A stretch of 64,000 nt of DNA from Shewanella electrica (GTDB taxonomy: Bacteria > Pseudomonadota > Gammaproteobacteria > Enterobacterales > Shewanellaceae): NCBI RefSeq assembly GCF_022321485.1, contig NZ_JAKOGG010000017.1, positions 27,883-91,882 of the forward strand. The letters run 5' to 3'. The notes under the pieces were generated by a model. The model did no database searches. It was given only the letters and a program-made list of their open reading frames with translations, and had not been told where the DNA came from. Of this stretch, positions 1-9,977 are shown in pieces. The translations under genes were made by a program, and so were the position numbers. Each line of letters begins with the position of its first letter. Positions within the stretch are counted from its first letter, which is position 1.

Positions 1-45
1 TTTGAGCACCTTAATACTCGAAGAATCATAACTGTTATTTGACAT
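1..45 (-). CDS. gyrB: DNA gyrase subunit B, N-terminal 15 codons (cut by window edge)
   Basis: Reading leftward from the ATG at 45 gives MSNNSYDSSSIKVLK, which matches the well-known GyrB N-terminus. GyrB is the ATPase subunit of the type II topoisomerase that introduces negative supercoils. A purine-rich ribosome site (GAGAGAA) precedes the start. The recF stop lies 16 bases upstream, so gyrB is the last visible member of the dnaA-dnaN-recF-gyrB run. Only the first codons are inside the window. Confidence 0.9.
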   Translation of the reverse strand, partial: MSNNSYDSSSIKVLK

Positions 46-61
46 ATTATTCTCTCGTTGG

Positions 62-1144
62 CTATTCAATGACCTTCACTTCCCCCCGCTCCACGCGGAA
101 CGTCCTGTCAGGTGGGAAGTTCAAAGAATCCGATATAGCAGCAGGGTCAATGGCAGTCACAAATACCTGCGCATGGGTGTCCACCAGCTCCTGCAGCAAT
201 AGTTTTCGATGTTGTTTATCTAGCTCTGACGGCAAGTCATCCACCAGATAGATGCTGTTTTTGTTTAACTGCTGCTGGAGCAATCTTCCTTGTGCGATTC
301 GCAACGCACAAACTAACAATTTCAGCTGACCGCGGGATAACGCATCTTGCGCTGGCAAGGTTCCTACTCGTAAGCGCAAGTCCGCTTTATGTGGGCCGCT
401 GACGGTAAAGCCTAGCGAAATATCCCGCTCATATTGCGTTTGCAACAGCTCAGCCAGATCGGATTTACTGTCCCATCCCTGAGTGAAAGAAACCCGCACT
501 TCTACCTGCGGTAAAAACCCCCCGATTATACCCTTAAGTTGCTCATTTAACGAGTCTACATAGTGTTTTCGTATTTCAGTGACAACCTGGCTGTAACGGA
601 CAAATTCTTTGTCCCAAAAGGCGATTTGTTGGTAGCGCGCTTTATCTCTAAGTAATTGATTACGCTGTTTAAGTGCCCGGCGAACACTCATCCAATTCAA
701 ATAGAAGCTACTATCGGCGTGAAACGCGCCCCAATCGATAAACTGCCGTCGCGCTTTTGGCCCTTCAAACAGCAGCGCAAAACTCTCTGGCGTGATCAAT
801 TGAATGGGTAAAGCTTCGGCTAACAACGACAGTTTTTTAATGCGTTCGCCATCCATACGCACTTCGGTATCGCCGTTACGAAAACGGCGTAAACCGAGTT
901 TGTGCTCGTCATCACCGGCAGCTAAACGCGAGAACAGTTGCAGCTTATCTTCGCCCTCTTGGATCACCCGCTGTGATAAATGACTGCGAAAGGAACGGCC
1001 GAGACCGAGGAAATGGATGGCTTCGAGCAGGCTGGTTTTACCGCTGCCATTCTGGCCATAAATGAGATTCAGCCCATTGCCGGGTGACAATTGGGCTGAA
1101 CGAATGTTGCGAAAACTCTCAACATGCAACTGCTGGATAATCAT
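62..1144 (-). CDS. recF: DNA replication/repair protein RecF
   Basis: A 360-residue SMC-like ATPase that helps load RecA at single-strand gaps together with RecO and RecR. The Walker A motif GQNGSGKTS lies near residues 30-38, after the typical start [14 protein letters not shown]. The ABC-type signature (LSRGQLKLL) and the Walker B region ([12 protein letters not shown]) are in the C-terminal third. Length is normal for the family. The gene lies 15 bases after dnaN and 16 bases before gyrB on the same strand, so it is probably co-transcribed with them from the dnaA promoter region. Confidence 0.97.
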   Translation of the reverse strand: MIIQQLHVESFRNIRSAQLSPGNGLNLIYGQNGSGKTSLLEAIHFLGLGRSFRSHLSQRVIQEGEDKLQLFSRLAAGDDEHKLGLRRFRNGDTEVRMDGERIKKLSLLAEALPIQLITPESFALLFEGPKARRQFIDWGAFHADSSFYLNWMSVRRALKQRNQLLRDKARYQQIAFWDKEFVRYSQVVTEIRKHYVDSLNEQLKGIIGGFLPQVEVRVSFTQGWDSKSDLAELLQTQYERDISLGFTVSGPHKADLRLRVGTLPAQDALSRGQLKLLVCALRIAQGRLLQQQLNKNSIYLVDDLPSELDKQHRKLLLQELVDTHAQVFVTAIDPAAISDSLNFPPDRTFRVERGEVKVIE

Positions 1145-1159
1145 TAAGGCGCGTCAGAC

Positions 1160-2260
1160 CTATAAACGCATGGGCATGACCACGTACATAGAGTCTTCCT
1201 CTACGTGGTTTTCAATCAAGGCACTAGAGTTGCCATCTGACAGCGTAATACGCACATCATCCGATTTCAGGCTGTTGAGCACGTCAAGCAGATAAGAAAC
1301 GTTAAAGCCGATTTCCAACGCTGGGCCGTTGTATTCGACGTCGACAATCTCTTCCGCTTCTTCCTGCTCAGGGTTGTTAGCATTGATTTTTAACAACGAA
1401 TCAGACAGTTGAATGCGCACACCGCGGAATTTCTCGTTCGATAGGATCGAGGCGCGGGTTAACGATTGTTTTAGCGAGTTGCGGCTAGCAATCACCACTT
1501 TGTCACCGCCTTTAGGCAGCACACGGCGGTAATCTGGGAAACGACCATCCACCAATTTACTGGTTAATACCGCATTGGCGGTGGTCGCGCGAATAGCGTT
1601 TTCACCAATAGCTAAGGCAATGCTCTGATCATCGCTATCCAACAGACGCGACAATTCCACCACACCTTTGCGTGGCACAATCACTTGATTCTCTGGCAAC
1701 TGCGCTTCAATAGAACGATGACTCAACGCCAAACGGTGGCCATCGGTAGCCACTGCGCGCAATACACTGCCTTCGGTTTCAAACAGCAAACCGTTGAGGT
1801 AGTAACGCACGTCTTGGTTAGCCATAGAGAATTGCGTGGCTTCAATCAAAGATTTCAACAAACTTTGGCTGAGGCTGAATTCAATATTCGGCGCAAAACT
1901 TTCAACGTTGGGATATTCTTCCGCTGGCAGAGTAGCTAACGAGAAGCGACTACGGCCACAACGCAGCAACCATTTGTTTTCTTGCTGTTCAACGTTGACT
2001 TCAGTGTGCTCTGGCAGCGACTTAACAATGTCCAGCAGCTTCTTCGCAGGCACAGTGGTGCGCCCTTCTTGAATATCGCCAGTAATGGCGGCGGAACCGA
2101 CCAATTCAACTTCTAAATCAGTACCAGTCAACTTAAGTGAGTGACCGCTTACTTCCACAAGAACATTAGAGAGAATGGGTAAATTGTGTCGTCTTTCAAC
2201 TGCACCTGATACGAGCTGCAACGGTTTGAGCAACTCATCCCTTTCAATAGTAAATTTCAT
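1160..2260 (-). CDS. dnaN: DNA polymerase III beta sliding clamp
   Basis: A 366-residue beta clamp, the usual length. It forms the dimeric ring that tethers polymerase III and other clamp-binding proteins to DNA. It begins MKFTIERDELLKPLQ and ends in the conserved clamp tail YVVMPMRL, which forms part of the partner-binding pocket. The three-fold beta-clamp repeat fits the length. The start is 16 bases after the dnaA stop, which is the standard dnaA-dnaN arrangement. Confidence 0.98.
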   Translation of the reverse strand: MKFTIERDELLKPLQLVSGAVERRHNLPILSNVLVEVSGHSLKLTGTDLEVELVGSAAITGDIQEGRTTVPAKKLLDIVKSLPEHTEVNVEQQENKWLLRCGRSRFSLATLPAEEYPNVESFAPNIEFSLSQSLLKSLIEATQFSMANQDVRYYLNGLLFETEGSVLRAVATDGHRLALSHRSIEAQLPENQVIVPRKGVVELSRLLDSDDQSIALAIGENAIRATTANAVLTSKLVDGRFPDYRRVLPKGGDKVVIASRNSLKQSLTRASILSNEKFRGVRIQLSDSLLKINANNPEQEEAEEIVDVEYNGPALEIGFNVSYLLDVLNSLKSDDVRITLSDGNSSALIENHVEEDSMYVVMPMRL

Positions 2261-2276
2261 TGTGTAGATCCCTGAT

Positions 2277-3668
2277 TTAAGAAGACAACGTTCTGATCAA
2301 GTTCGCATAATCTTCTTTGATGTCGTGGCTTTCTTCACGCAGCTGTGCAATCTTGCGGCAAGCATGAAGCACCGTTGTGTGGTCTCGACCGCCAAAGGCA
2401 TCACCAATTTCTGGCAGACTTTGGTTGGTCAATTCCTTAGACAACGCCATTGCCATTTGCCGTGGCCGGGCAACACTGCGGGAGCGGCGCTTCGATAGCA
2501 TGTCTGCCATCTTAATCTTGTAGTATTCAGCCACTGTTTTCTGAATGTTATCTATAGTGACTAATTTTTCTTGCAGAGCCAAGAGGTCACGTAACGCTTC
2601 GCGCACAAAATCGATAGTAATTGGTCGACCGGTGAAATTAGCGTTAGCAATCACCCGGTTTAGCGCGCCTTCTAACTCACGAACGTTGGAACGCAAACGC
2701 TTAGCAATAAAGAACGCCACTTCATCTGGCAGGGTAATACCGTTCTCTAACGCTTTACGCATCAAAATCGCTACACGGGTTTCCAACTCTGGCGGCTCAA
2801 TGGCGACCGTTAAACCCCAGCCGAAGCGGGACTTCAAGCGATCTTCCACGCCGTCGATCTCTTTTGGATAACGATCAGAGGTCAGGATGATCTGATGATT
2901 ACCTTCCAACAACGCGTTAAAGGTGTGGAAGAACTCTTCTTGAGAACGATCTTTGTTGGCAAAGAATTGAATATCATCGATAAACAACGCATCAACGCTA
3001 CGGTAATAACGTTTAAAGTCTTCAATAGCGTTGTTTTGCAGCGCTTTTACCATGTCTTGTACAAAGCGCTCAGAATGCATGTACACCACTTTGGCATTGG
3101 GCTTATTTTTTAAAATGCCATTGCCAACCGCGTGCAATAAGTGGGTTTTACCTAAACCGGTGCCACCGTACAGAAACAGCGGGTTATACGCACCGCCGGG
3201 GTTTTCTGATACTTGCAGTGCCGCCGCTTTACCCAATTGGTTCGATTTACCTTCAACGAAGTTATCAAACTGGTACGTCGGATTAATGTTACTGCGATAA
3301 CCGTGTTCAACCACCGGTTCGTCATCGGCAAATGACATGGTGGTCGGCATGGCCGCTTTAGCGGCGGTGTTCTTGGTGCGAGTCACCGCAGCCGGTGCGA
3401 CGGGTGCAACAGGCTTAGCCACTGGACGGCTACCAATATCAAAGCGCAGCTTTGGCGCATCGGTACCCATCTGCTCAGTAAAAAACTGGTTGATCATATT
3501 GAGGTATTTGTCGCGTACCCAATCGAGTACGAAACGATTTGGCGCATACAACACCAGTGTTTCACCATCCATCTCTGCTTGGAGAGGTCGAATCCACATA
3601 CTGAAATGCTGCGCAGAGAGCTCATCCTGCAATCTGCCAATGCATTGCTGCCAAAGAGAAACTGTCAC
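2277..3668 (-). CDS. dnaA: Chromosomal replication initiator DnaA
   Basis: Domain I is the N-terminal [14 protein letters not shown] region, followed by a short Ala/Pro-rich linker at about residues 85-115. The AAA+ domain has Walker [10 protein letters not shown] and Walker [10 protein letters not shown]. The C-terminal helix-turn-helix carries the DnaA-box signature ([15 protein letters not shown]). I chose the GTG at 3668 because GGGGA lies seven bases upstream on the coding strand and the protein then aligns as MTVSLWQQ. A TTG at 3671 would add one residue but leaves tighter spacing. The ATP form of DnaA binds and melts oriC; the candidate origin is at 27351-27786. First gene of the dnaA-dnaN-recF-gyrB run. 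Confidence 0.97.
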   Translation of the reverse strand: MTVSLWQQCIGRLQDELSAQHFSMWIRPLQAEMDGETLVLYAPNRFVLDWVRDKYLNMINQFFTEQMGTDAPKLRFDIGSRPVAKPVAPVAPAAVTRTKNTAAKAAMPTTMSFADDEPVVEHGYRSNINPTYQFDNFVEGKSNQLGKAAALQVSENPGGAYNPLFLYGGTGLGKTHLLHAVGNGILKNKPNAKVVYMHSERFVQDMVKALQNNAIEDFKRYYRSVDALFIDDIQFFANKDRSQEEFFHTFNALLEGNHQIILTSDRYPKEIDGVEDRLKSRFGWGLTVAIEPPELETRVAILMRKALENGITLPDEVAFFIAKRLRSNVRELEGALNRVIANANFTGRPITIDFVREALRDLLALQEKLVTIDNIQKTVAEYYKIKMADMLSKRRSRSVARPRQMAMALSKELTNQSLPEIGDAFGGRDHTTVLHACRKIAQLREESHDIKEDYANLIRTLSS

Positions 3669-3927
3669 CAATTTATCCCCAATATTTAGCCCTAAGGGGG
3701 CGAATTATATGGCAAGATCTGAATAACCAGCCGTGGAGTAAAATGTTATCCCCAAGCTGATCGTCGATCTGCATCTGTTTTGATCTGCGGCGATCATACT
3801 GGATCTTGGGGTAAAGAATCTATGAAAAATCCCACTTTATTAAGCGATCGACCTTGATCTATAATGCGCGCCCAACGATCTTGTTATTGTGGAACTCAGT
3901 ACTATATCTTGTGGTAAATACACAAAG

Positions 3928-3936
3928 TTATCCACA
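3928..3936 (+). promoter_or_regulatory. Perfect DnaA box upstream of dnaA
   Basis: TTATCCACA matches the strong R1/R4-type DnaA box exactly. It lies about 260 bases upstream of the dnaA start. Weaker box-like sequences (GTGGTAAA, AATACACA) are immediately to its left, so several DnaA molecules could bind cooperatively here. Confidence 0.75.
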
Positions 3937-4007
3937 CTCTATAGTGTTCAAACCCGGATCAATATCGTCCGCAGTGATTTTATTCGCTGTAAAGTGGGGC
4001 CGCATTG

Positions 4008-4036
4008 TTGACGCACAGCATTAAAGTGATTACAAT
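4008..4036 (+). promoter_or_regulatory. Probable sigma-70 promoter for rpmH-rnpA-yidD-yidC
   Basis: TTGACG at 4008-4013 and TACAAT at 4031-4036 are separated by 17 bases. This is a near-consensus arrangement about 70 bases upstream of the rpmH start, as expected for a highly expressed ribosomal-protein gene. Confidence 0.75.
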
Positions 4037-4106
4037 TCGGCCTCTTTTTTGCACCTGTATCTCCGGATTCAGGGAAATTAACCAACTATGAAGACGGATT
4101 GCCATC

Positions 4107-4244
4107 ATGAGTAAACGTACTTTTCAACCAAGCAACCTGAAGCGCAAGCGTTCTCACGGCTTCCGCGCACGCATGGCTACAGCTAACGGCCGCAAGGTAC
4201 TGGCTCGTCGCCGCGCTAAAGGTCGCGCTCGTCTGTCTGCTTAA
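4107..4244 (+). CDS. rpmH: 50S ribosomal protein L34
   Basis: Translation from the ATG at 4107 gives 45 residues, beginning [19 protein letters not shown] and ending with a basic tail (GRARLSA). It is very rich in Arg and Lys and matches L34 of the large ribosomal subunit in sequence and length. It heads the conserved rpmH-rnpA-yidD-yidC order next to dnaA. A near-consensus promoter lies at 4008-4036. The rnpA start follows 19 bases downstream. Confidence 0.98.
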   Translation: MSKRTFQPSNLKRKRSHGFRARMATANGRKVLARRRAKGRARLSA

Positions 4245-4263
4245 TTAAGTAGAGTAGACATAG

Positions 4264-4620
4264 GTGACAAGTTACACCTTTTCGCGGGAGTTACGTTTGT
4301 TAACTCCCGCACAATTCAAATCAGTTTTTACCGACCCCAAAAAAGCCTCATCAGCGGAAATTACTCTGCTGGCGATTCCTAACGGCTTGCCCCATCCCAG
4401 AATTGGCTTGACTGTGCCTAAACGCCATGTCAAAAGAGCTAATCAACGCAATCGAGTTAAACGCATTATTCGCGAAAGTTTTCGCCTAAGTCAGCATGCT
4501 ATACCTGATATTGATATCGTGGTGCTGGTACGTGGCGGCGTAATGGACCTGGACGATGCACAGCTCAGAACCTTGGTGGATAAGCTATGGCGCAAGTTAA
4601 GTCGCCGTTTCAATGGTTGA
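4264..4620 (+). CDS. rnpA: Ribonuclease P protein component
   Basis: A 118-residue basic protein that binds the RNase P RNA and helps it cut 5' leaders from pre-tRNAs. The family signature is visible as [17 protein letters not shown] near residues 58-74. The start is the GTG at 4264, giving [18 protein letters not shown], the conserved N-terminus. Its last 34 bases overlap yidD in another frame, which is common in this operon and suggests translational coupling. Confidence 0.96.
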   Translation: MTSYTFSRELRLLTPAQFKSVFTDPKKASSAEITLLAIPNGLPHPRIGLTVPKRHVKRANQRNRVKRIIRESFRLSQHAIPDIDIVVLVRGGVMDLDDAQLRTLVDKLWRKLSRRFNG

Positions 4621-4841
4621 TCATTAGCCTCATTCGCGGCTATCAAATGTTTATCAGTCCATTGCTTGGACAGCGTTGTCGTTTTTATCCAAGTTGCTCT
4701 CATTATGCAATTGAAGCTGTTCAACTTCACGGTGCGCTTAAAGGGAGTTGGTTATCCATCAAACGCATTATAAAATGTCACCCCTTAAATTCGGGCGGCA
4801 ATGACCCCGTACCTCCTAAAAACAATAGGTGTAATAAATAG
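4587..4841 (+). CDS. yidD: Membrane protein insertion efficiency factor YidD
   Basis: An 84-residue member of the YidD family, with the diagnostic cysteine motif [15 protein letters not shown] near residues 30-44 and an amphipathic N-terminal helix. It associates with the inner membrane and assists YidC-dependent insertion. The start overlaps the end of rnpA and the stop is 3 bases before yidC. Both features are typical of the family context. Confidence 0.95.
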   Translation: MAQVKSPFQWLIISLIRGYQMFISPLLGQRCRFYPSCSHYAIEAVQLHGALKGSWLSIKRIIKCHPLNSGGNDPVPPKNNRCNK

Positions 4842-4844
4842 GCT

Positions 4845-6470
4845 ATGGAATCTCAACGCAATATATTGCTTATCGCCCTGCTACTGGTGAGCTATTTAAT
4901 CTGGAACCAGTGGGAGGCAGATCATGCACCCAAACCAGCAGTAACTGAAACTGCAGCGGCGGCGTCAACACAGCAAGCAGCAAATAATAACGTCGACACG
5001 GCTTCAGTAAGTGCTTCTGACAACCAAGTTGCCGCTTCTAAAGAGCTGATCCATGTAACTACCGACCAACTGGATGTACTGATCAATCCTGTTGGTGGTG
5101 ATATTGTGCGTGCCGCGCTGGTGTCACACAAACTGGAACTCAATAAAGATGAGCCGTTTGTGCTGCTGGAGCAGAAGCCTGATTTCACTTATATCGCGCA
5201 GAGTAGCCTGATTGGCCAAAATGGTATCGATTCAGATACCAAGCGTGCCGCTTACGCTGCTGAAAAACAGCAATACACCTTAGCTGATGGCCAAGACAAA
5301 CTGGAAGTGCCATTAACTTTTGTGGCAGCTAATGGCGTGACTTACACCAAAGTGTTTACCTTCACCAAAGGTAAATTTGATGTACGGGTTGATTATCGTG
5401 TTAACAACACGTCAGCTGAACCACTGAAAGTTCAGATGTCAGCCAAGATTGCGCAGACCATTAAAGAGTCTGACAGTCACATGATGATGCCTACTTATCG
5501 CGGTGCAGCGTTCTCAACCACCGAGACGCGCTACGAAAAGTATGACTTTGATGACATCAGCAAAAAGAATCTGCTAGAAAGCACTCAAGGTGGTTGGGTT
5601 GCCATGCTGCAACACTACTTTGTATCAGCTTGGGTACCACCAGCGGATGAAACCAACACCTTAGTATCAGCCAAAGTGGGTGCAGCGATTGCGAGCATCG
5701 GTTTTGAAGGTGCAGTCAAAACGGTAGCCCCTGGTGAAACCCAAACGGTTGGTGCCGATTTCTACGTTGGTCCAAAAGACCAAGCCGCCCTATCAGAACT
5801 GTCACCTACGCTGAACTTAGTAGTGGATTACGGTGTACTGTGGTGGTTGGCGGTACCTATCTACCAACTGATGATGTTCTTCCACTCATTCGTGGGTAAC
5901 TGGGGTCTGGCAATTATCCTGATCACCTTTACCGTGCGCGGTATTCTGTTCCCATTGACTAAAGCGCAATACACCTCAATGGCGAAAATGCGCAACCTGC
6001 AACCAAAAATGCAGGAGCTGAAAGACCGCTTTGGCGATGACCGCCAGAAGATGGGTCAGGCAATGATGGAGCTGTACAAGAAAGAGAAAGTGAACCCTAT
6101 GGGTGGCTGTCTGCCAATCGTATTGCAGATGCCAATCTTCTTCGCACTGTACTGGGTGTTGATGGAAAGTGTGGAACTGCGCCACGCACCATTCATCTTC
6201 TGGATCCATGACTTGTCAGTGCAAGATCCTTACTACGTGTTGCCGATTTTGAACGGTATCACCATGTATATCATGCAGAAACTGCAACCAATGTCGCCGA
6301 CCATGGACCCAATGCAAGCCAAGATGATGCAATACATGCCTGTTATCTTCGGTTTCTTCTTCCTGTGGTTCCCTGCTGGTCTGGTACTGTACTGGTTAGT
6401 AGGTAACATTGTGAACATCGTGTCACAGAAGATTATTTACGCCGGGCTTGAGAAAAAAGGCCTGAAGTAA
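4845..6470 (+). CDS. yidC: Membrane protein insertase YidC (Oxa1 family)
   Basis: A 541-residue insertase of the Gram-negative type. It has an N-terminal membrane anchor ([18 protein letters not shown]), a large periplasmic beta-sandwich domain to about residue 330, and then the conserved five-helix core. Core landmarks are [20 protein letters not shown], the cytoplasmic segment [20 protein letters not shown], and the final helices ending near GLEKKGLK. It inserts small proteins such as ATP synthase subunit c alone and others together with SecYEG. Transcription probably ends at the hairpin at 6495-6517. Confidence 0.97.
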   Translation: MESQRNILLIALLLVSYLIWNQWEADHAPKPAVTETAAAASTQQAANNNVDTASVSASDNQVAASKELIHVTTDQLDVLINPVGGDIVRAALVSHKLELNKDEPFVLLEQKPDFTYIAQSSLIGQNGIDSDTKRAAYAAEKQQYTLADGQDKLEVPLTFVAANGVTYTKVFTFTKGKFDVRVDYRVNNTSAEPLKVQMSAKIAQTIKESDSHMMMPTYRGAAFSTTETRYEKYDFDDISKKNLLESTQGGWVAMLQHYFVSAWVPPADETNTLVSAKVGAAIASIGFEGAVKTVAPGETQTVGADFYVGPKDQAALSELSPTLNLVVDYGVLWWLAVPIYQLMMFFHSFVGNWGLAIILITFTVRGILFPLTKAQYTSMAKMRNLQPKMQELKDRFGDDRQKMGQAMMELYKKEKVNPMGGCLPIVLQMPIFFALYWVLMESVELRHAPFIFWIHDLSVQDPYYVLPILNGITMYIMQKLQPMSPTMDPMQAKMMQYMPVIFGFFFLWFPAGLVLYWLVGNIVNIVSQKIIYAGLEKKGLK

Positions 6471-6494
6471 ACAGCTTTGTTAGCTAGATTATAA

Positions 6495-6517
6495 GGCGGC
6501 CCAACAGCCGCCTTTTT
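6495..6517 (+). terminator. Intrinsic terminator after yidC
   Basis: GGCGGC at 6495-6500 pairs with GCCGCC at 6507-6512 around a six-base loop and is followed by TTTTT. It separates the rpmH-yidC operon from mnmE. Confidence 0.85.
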
Positions 6518-6543
6518 GTATTGTTGAACGTAAGGAACATACC

Positions 6544-7905
6544 GTGGCTATCGATACCATCGTTGCGCAAGCTACCGCTCCCGGTAAAGGTGGCGTAGGC
6601 ATTATTCGTGTATCTGGTGAGTTTGCGTCCCAAGCGGCGCAGGCATTACTGGGCAAAGTGCCTAAAACCCGCTACGCCGACTACTGTGAATTCAAAGCCG
6701 CCGATGGCAGCGTGATTGACCAGGGCATTGCGCTGTTTTTCAAAGCGCCGAACTCCTTTACCGGTGAAGATGTACTGGAGCTGCAAGGTCATGGTGGCCA
6801 AGTAGTGATGGATATGTTGTTGCGCGCCGTATTGCATGTTGATGGCATCCGTATGGCCCGCCCGGGTGAATTCAGCGAACAAGCCTTTTTGAACGACAAA
6901 CTCGACCTCGCCCAAGCCGAAGCGATTGCCGACTTGATTGAAGCCAGCAGTGAACAAGCGGCCAAAAGCGCGCTCATGTCACTGCAAGGTGAGTTCTCTA
7001 ACGAAGTGCATCAGTTGGTGGAACAGGTCACCAACCTGCGTCTCTACGTGGAAGCGGCGATTGATTTTCCAGACGAAGAGGTCGACTTCCTCTCTGATGG
7101 CAAAATCGCTAATGCGCTGTATCGCATCATCGACAAACTCAGCGAAGTACAACAAAGCGCCCAGCAAGGTGCGCTGATCCGCGAAGGGATGAAAGTGGTC
7201 ATTGCCGGCCGCCCTAACGCCGGTAAATCGAGCTTGCTCAATGCGTTAGCGGGTAAAGAATCTGCCATTGTCACCGAGATTGCCGGTACCACGCGCGATG
7301 TATTACGCGAGCACATTCATATTGACGGCATGCCACTGCACATCATCGATACCGCCGGTTTACGGGATACTGAAGATACCGTCGAGCGCATCGGTATTGA
7401 ACGCGCTTGGGCAGAAATTGATACCGCCGATCGGGTGTTATTTATGGTGGATGGCACCGACACCAACGCGGTCGATCCCAAAGAAATTTGGCCAGACTTT
7501 GTTGATCGTCTGCCCGCCAACCTCGGTATTACCGTGGTGCGTAACAAAGCCGATCTGACAGGTGAAATGGTCGATAACAGCACCGAGCAGGGCTATCCCG
7601 TATTCCGTATTTCTGCCAAAACAGGCGCCGGTGTTAACGAGTTAAAACAGCATCTGAAACAGCTTATGGGCTTTAATAGCAGTACCGAAGGTAGCTTTAT
7701 TGCCCGCCGCCGCCACTTAGATGCGCTGCAAACCGCTAGCGAACATCTGGCACTCGGCAAAGAGCAGTTAGAAGTGTTCCTCGCCGGTGAACTGTTAGCC
7801 GAAGAGTTGCGCCTAACCCAAGAAGCCTTGAGCGAAATCACCGGTCAATTTACTTCGGATGACTTGCTCGGCCGCATCTTCAGCTCGTTCTGTATCGGGA
7901 AGTAA
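6544..7905 (+). CDS. mnmE: tRNA modification GTPase MnmE
   Basis: A 453-residue GTPase that works with MnmG to install the cmnm5 group on wobble uridine 34. The start is a GTG at 6544 preceded by AAGGAA. The folate-binding N-terminal domain is followed by helices that flank the inserted G domain. The G1 motif GRPNAGKSS is at about residues 222-230, G3 is [10 protein letters not shown], and G4 is NKAD. The protein ends with the conserved FCIGK, which carries the functionally important cysteine. Its partner mnmG is at 27787. Its 3' end coincides with a known island integration site. Confidence 0.97.
   Translation: MAIDTIVAQATAPGKGGVGIIRVSGEFASQAAQALLGKVPKTRYADYCEFKAADGSVIDQGIALFFKAPNSFTGEDVLELQGHGGQVVMDMLLRAVLHVDGIRMARPGEFSEQAFLNDKLDLAQAEAIADLIEASSEQAAKSALMSLQGEFSNEVHQLVEQVTNLRLYVEAAIDFPDEEVDFLSDGKIANALYRIIDKLSEVQQSAQQGALIREGMKVVIAGRPNAGKSSLLNALAGKESAIVTEIAGTTRDVLREHIHIDGMPLHIIDTAGLRDTEDTVERIGIERAWAEIDTADRVLFMVDGTDTNAVDPKEIWPDFVDRLPANLGITVVRNKADLTGEMVDNSTEQGYPVFRISAKTGAGVNELKQHLKQLMGFNSSTEGSFIARRRHLDALQTASEHLALGKEQLEVFLAGELLAEELRLTQEALSEITGQFTSDDLLGRIFSSFCIGK
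7888..7905 (+). other. Candidate attachment site (SGI1-type attB) at the mnmE 3' end
   Basis: TTCTGTATCGGGAAGTAA, the last 18 bases of mnmE, fits the remembered SGI1-family integration target at the 3' end of trmE/thdF. I found no second copy of this 18-mer on reading the downstream accessory region, so no intact attL-attR pair is visible. The integrase remnant starts only 164 bases downstream. Confidence 0.5.
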
Positions 7906-8068
7906 AATAGTAAAACGCATCAAACCAAATCAAAACAACATTATGATTTTAAAATAATTTTGTTTTACTTGGTGGGAAGTGATTTGAAGGGTTTTGTCGA
8001 TTCTTGCTCCGTATGTACTCCGAAGATAAATTCTGGCGCACATGCGGAGCACAGGATGAGAAAAACCT

Positions 8069-8353
8069 ATGAAAATCAATATACAAAAGCGATAACCAGA
8101 TAAGAATGGCCTGCGCCCCATCAGGCTTGTGTACTATTACGGCTCAAAGACCTCGGAAGGCGGTTCAAGGGCTCAAAAGCGCTCTTACGAACCACTGAAT
8201 CTATTTATCTACAACAAGCCAAAAAACGCAGTTAAGCGCGAGCACAACAAAACCACATTGCAAAAAGCCGAGGCTATTCGAGCCAAGCGTCTACTGGAAG
8301 TGGAATCAGCCAAACACGGCTTAGATGATCGCACAAAACTCAATCCTGTTTGA
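8069..8353 (+). pseudogene. Remnant of a tyrosine recombinase/integrase (N-terminal arm-binding domain)
   Basis: From the ATG at 8069 the frame reads MKINIQKR, meets TAA at 8093-8095, and then continues in the same frame as KNGLRPIRLVYYYGSK and later KREHNKTTLQKAEAIRAKR. It stops at 8353. The segment resembles the N-terminal arm-type DNA-binding domain of phage-like tyrosine recombinases, especially those with a KEHNK...AEAIRAKR pattern. The core-binding and catalytic domains (Arg-His-Arg-Tyr) are missing and no continuation is visible. It therefore carries an early nonsense codon and a large C-terminal truncation. Its place just after mnmE suggests it once drove insertion there. The assignment is from pattern recognition only. 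Confidence 0.6.
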
Positions 8354-8406
8354 AGGCTTCGCAGCTAATCGCCAAACAATGCCATCGGCAGCGAAGCTGG
8401 CGTGGA

Positions 8407-9852
8407 TTACTTTTTGTCAGAGCGGAGCACTAACTCTACCCGGCGATTCAGCCGCTGACCCGCTTCGTTGGCATTGCTGGCAACGGGGCTGTACTCACCA
8501 TTACCATGAGCGGTTAATTGGCTGGCGGGGATCTGGTATAGCTCGGTGAGCTGTTTTATTACTGCCGCCGCACGGCGCTGTGACAAGCTCTGGTTATAGT
8601 TTCTGTCACCTTTATCGTCAGTATGGCCAACCACGTAAAAATCCAGCGTCGGATGTTGCTTAAGGTAGTTTGCCAGTACCTCCAGCACCGGTTTCGACTC
8701 TGGCAGCATCTGGTCACTATCGTAATCAAACAGCAAGCCTTCCAGCGTAGCCTTACCGGATTGGCTAATGGCCTCAGTGAGCGCATCAAGGTTAATGACC
8801 ACTCGGTCGTCTTTCAATGCCGTTAGCTCCATCACTCGCACCGTAGTGTCTGCCGGCACGCCCTTGTAGTAACCTTGAGCATAGATATCGAAATACACAT
8901 CACCGCTAGGGCGGCTCAATTTGAATAGCTGATAATCTTGCCATTCATCTTCTTTATCATCCTGATGTAACTTCATTGCCCTTATCAGTTTGGCATCGTC
9001 ACCACAGGCCTCTCCCTTACAATGAAATACCGCTTCAGCACCTAACTTGTTGGCTGCAGCAGCGTAATTACGGCTAATTTCAAACATAGAGTATTTCCTC
9101 GGCATTCGATAACTTATCCGAGTAACTTTGGCATCGAGAGACTGGGTCTGATAACCCGCAGCCGATATACCGGTAATCACAGGAACTTGAGTAAAATTGG
9201 TTTGCATGTAATCACTGATGAAACTACCGGGCATACGGCCAAGCAGCGGATGATCTGCCGAGCCTTGCTCATCTTCGCTGCGTCTATCTTTTATCTCCAC
9301 TTGTGTGGGAGCCTGTTGTAAAAACGCAGGGTTTGCTTCAATCAGCCCTAAAGGCTCTGGAATAATCTCAAGAGCGACGATCTGTACATTCGTACTCCCC
9401 CAATCTCTGCGAGAAACATAGATGATGCTGTACACATCGCCGCTACTACCTGTGAGCTTGGCCGCCACATACGCATCGGGCTCTTTAGTATCTACAGTTA
9501 TGCTCGGTGCTAACTGAGCCTCTAACTCATAGGGCTCACCACAAGCCTCCTGCTGGCATTGAAACAGTATCTCAGCATTTAGTTTTTTAAGTTGATCGAG
9601 ATAGTTATTGATAACCAACTCCAACGTATAGCTGTTAGGAAGATCGAAACTGTGTTTGGTAAGTTTGCCGGACACTGGCAACACGGAGATATTACTTCCG
9701 TCAATGGCCGTAATGACATTGAATGGGGTGAAATGAACGAGTTTATCTTCGGGATATTTAGCATCAGGGAAGGTACTGAAAAGCGTACTGGCAGAGGCAT
9801 TGAAGGCAGTAACAGCCAAAAGGATTGCACTCAATAAAGTATTATGTCCCAT
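8407..9852 (-). CDS. Exported protein with duplicated DUF4892-like region and C-terminal OmpA domain
   Basis: A 481-residue protein with a signal peptide at about residues 1-22, ending in ASAS. Two related segments follow. Each has a cysteine motif (FQCQQEACGE in the first, FHCKGEACGD in the second) and a later SGDVY...I stretch, which indicates an internal duplication. Residues about 370-478 form an OmpA-type peptidoglycan-binding domain with LFDYDSDQ, GHTDDKG, LSQRRAAAV and NRRVEL. It is probably periplasmic or outer-membrane associated and may anchor a complex to the cell wall. It is divergent from the LuxR-type gene at 9978 and resembles the OmpA-domain protein at 23098, at the far end of the Tad cluster. 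AAGGA precedes the start. DUF4892 is assigned from memory. Confidence 0.8.
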   Translation of the reverse strand: MGHNTLLSAILLAVTAFNASASTLFSTFPDAKYPEDKLVHFTPFNVITAIDGSNISVLPVSGKLTKHSFDLPNSYTLELVINNYLDQLKKLNAEILFQCQQEACGEPYELEAQLAPSITVDTKEPDAYVAAKLTGSSGDVYSIIYVSRRDWGSTNVQIVALEIIPEPLGLIEANPAFLQQAPTQVEIKDRRSEDEQGSADHPLLGRMPGSFISDYMQTNFTQVPVITGISAAGYQTQSLDAKVTRISYRMPRKYSMFEISRNYAAAANKLGAEAVFHCKGEACGDDAKLIRAMKLHQDDKEDEWQDYQLFKLSRPSGDVYFDIYAQGYYKGVPADTTVRVMELTALKDDRVVINLDALTEAISQSGKATLEGLLFDYDSDQMLPESKPVLEVLANYLKQHPTLDFYVVGHTDDKGDRNYNQSLSQRRAAAVIKQLTELYQIPASQLTAHGNGEYSPVASNANEAGQRLNRRVELVLRSDKK

Positions 9853-9977
9853 AAAAATCCTTTTCTGTGGGTGAATATTGCTTTAGCTTATTAATTAAAC
9901 AGGGAGGATGATACGACACAAGGAACGAAATGTCAGCCTCTGAAATTTGTTTCAGCTGAATACTACTCGAGAACTAT

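Larger units (their letters stand above)
3669..4106. promoter_or_regulatory. dnaA-rpmH divergent intergenic region, GATC-rich
   Basis: This 438-base gap separates leftward dnaA from rightward rpmH. I count ten GATC sites between 3716 and 3961, a perfect DnaA box at 3928-3936 and a one-mismatch box (TTATCCCCA) near 3746. On the minus strand a TATAAT occurs at 3709-3704, a plausible dnaA -10 element, but no good -35 is visible. Dense Dam sites and DnaA boxes suggest SeqA and DnaA autoregulation of dnaA, as known in E. coli. A secondary origin, as described for this locus in pseudomonads, cannot be excluded. Confidence 0.7.
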
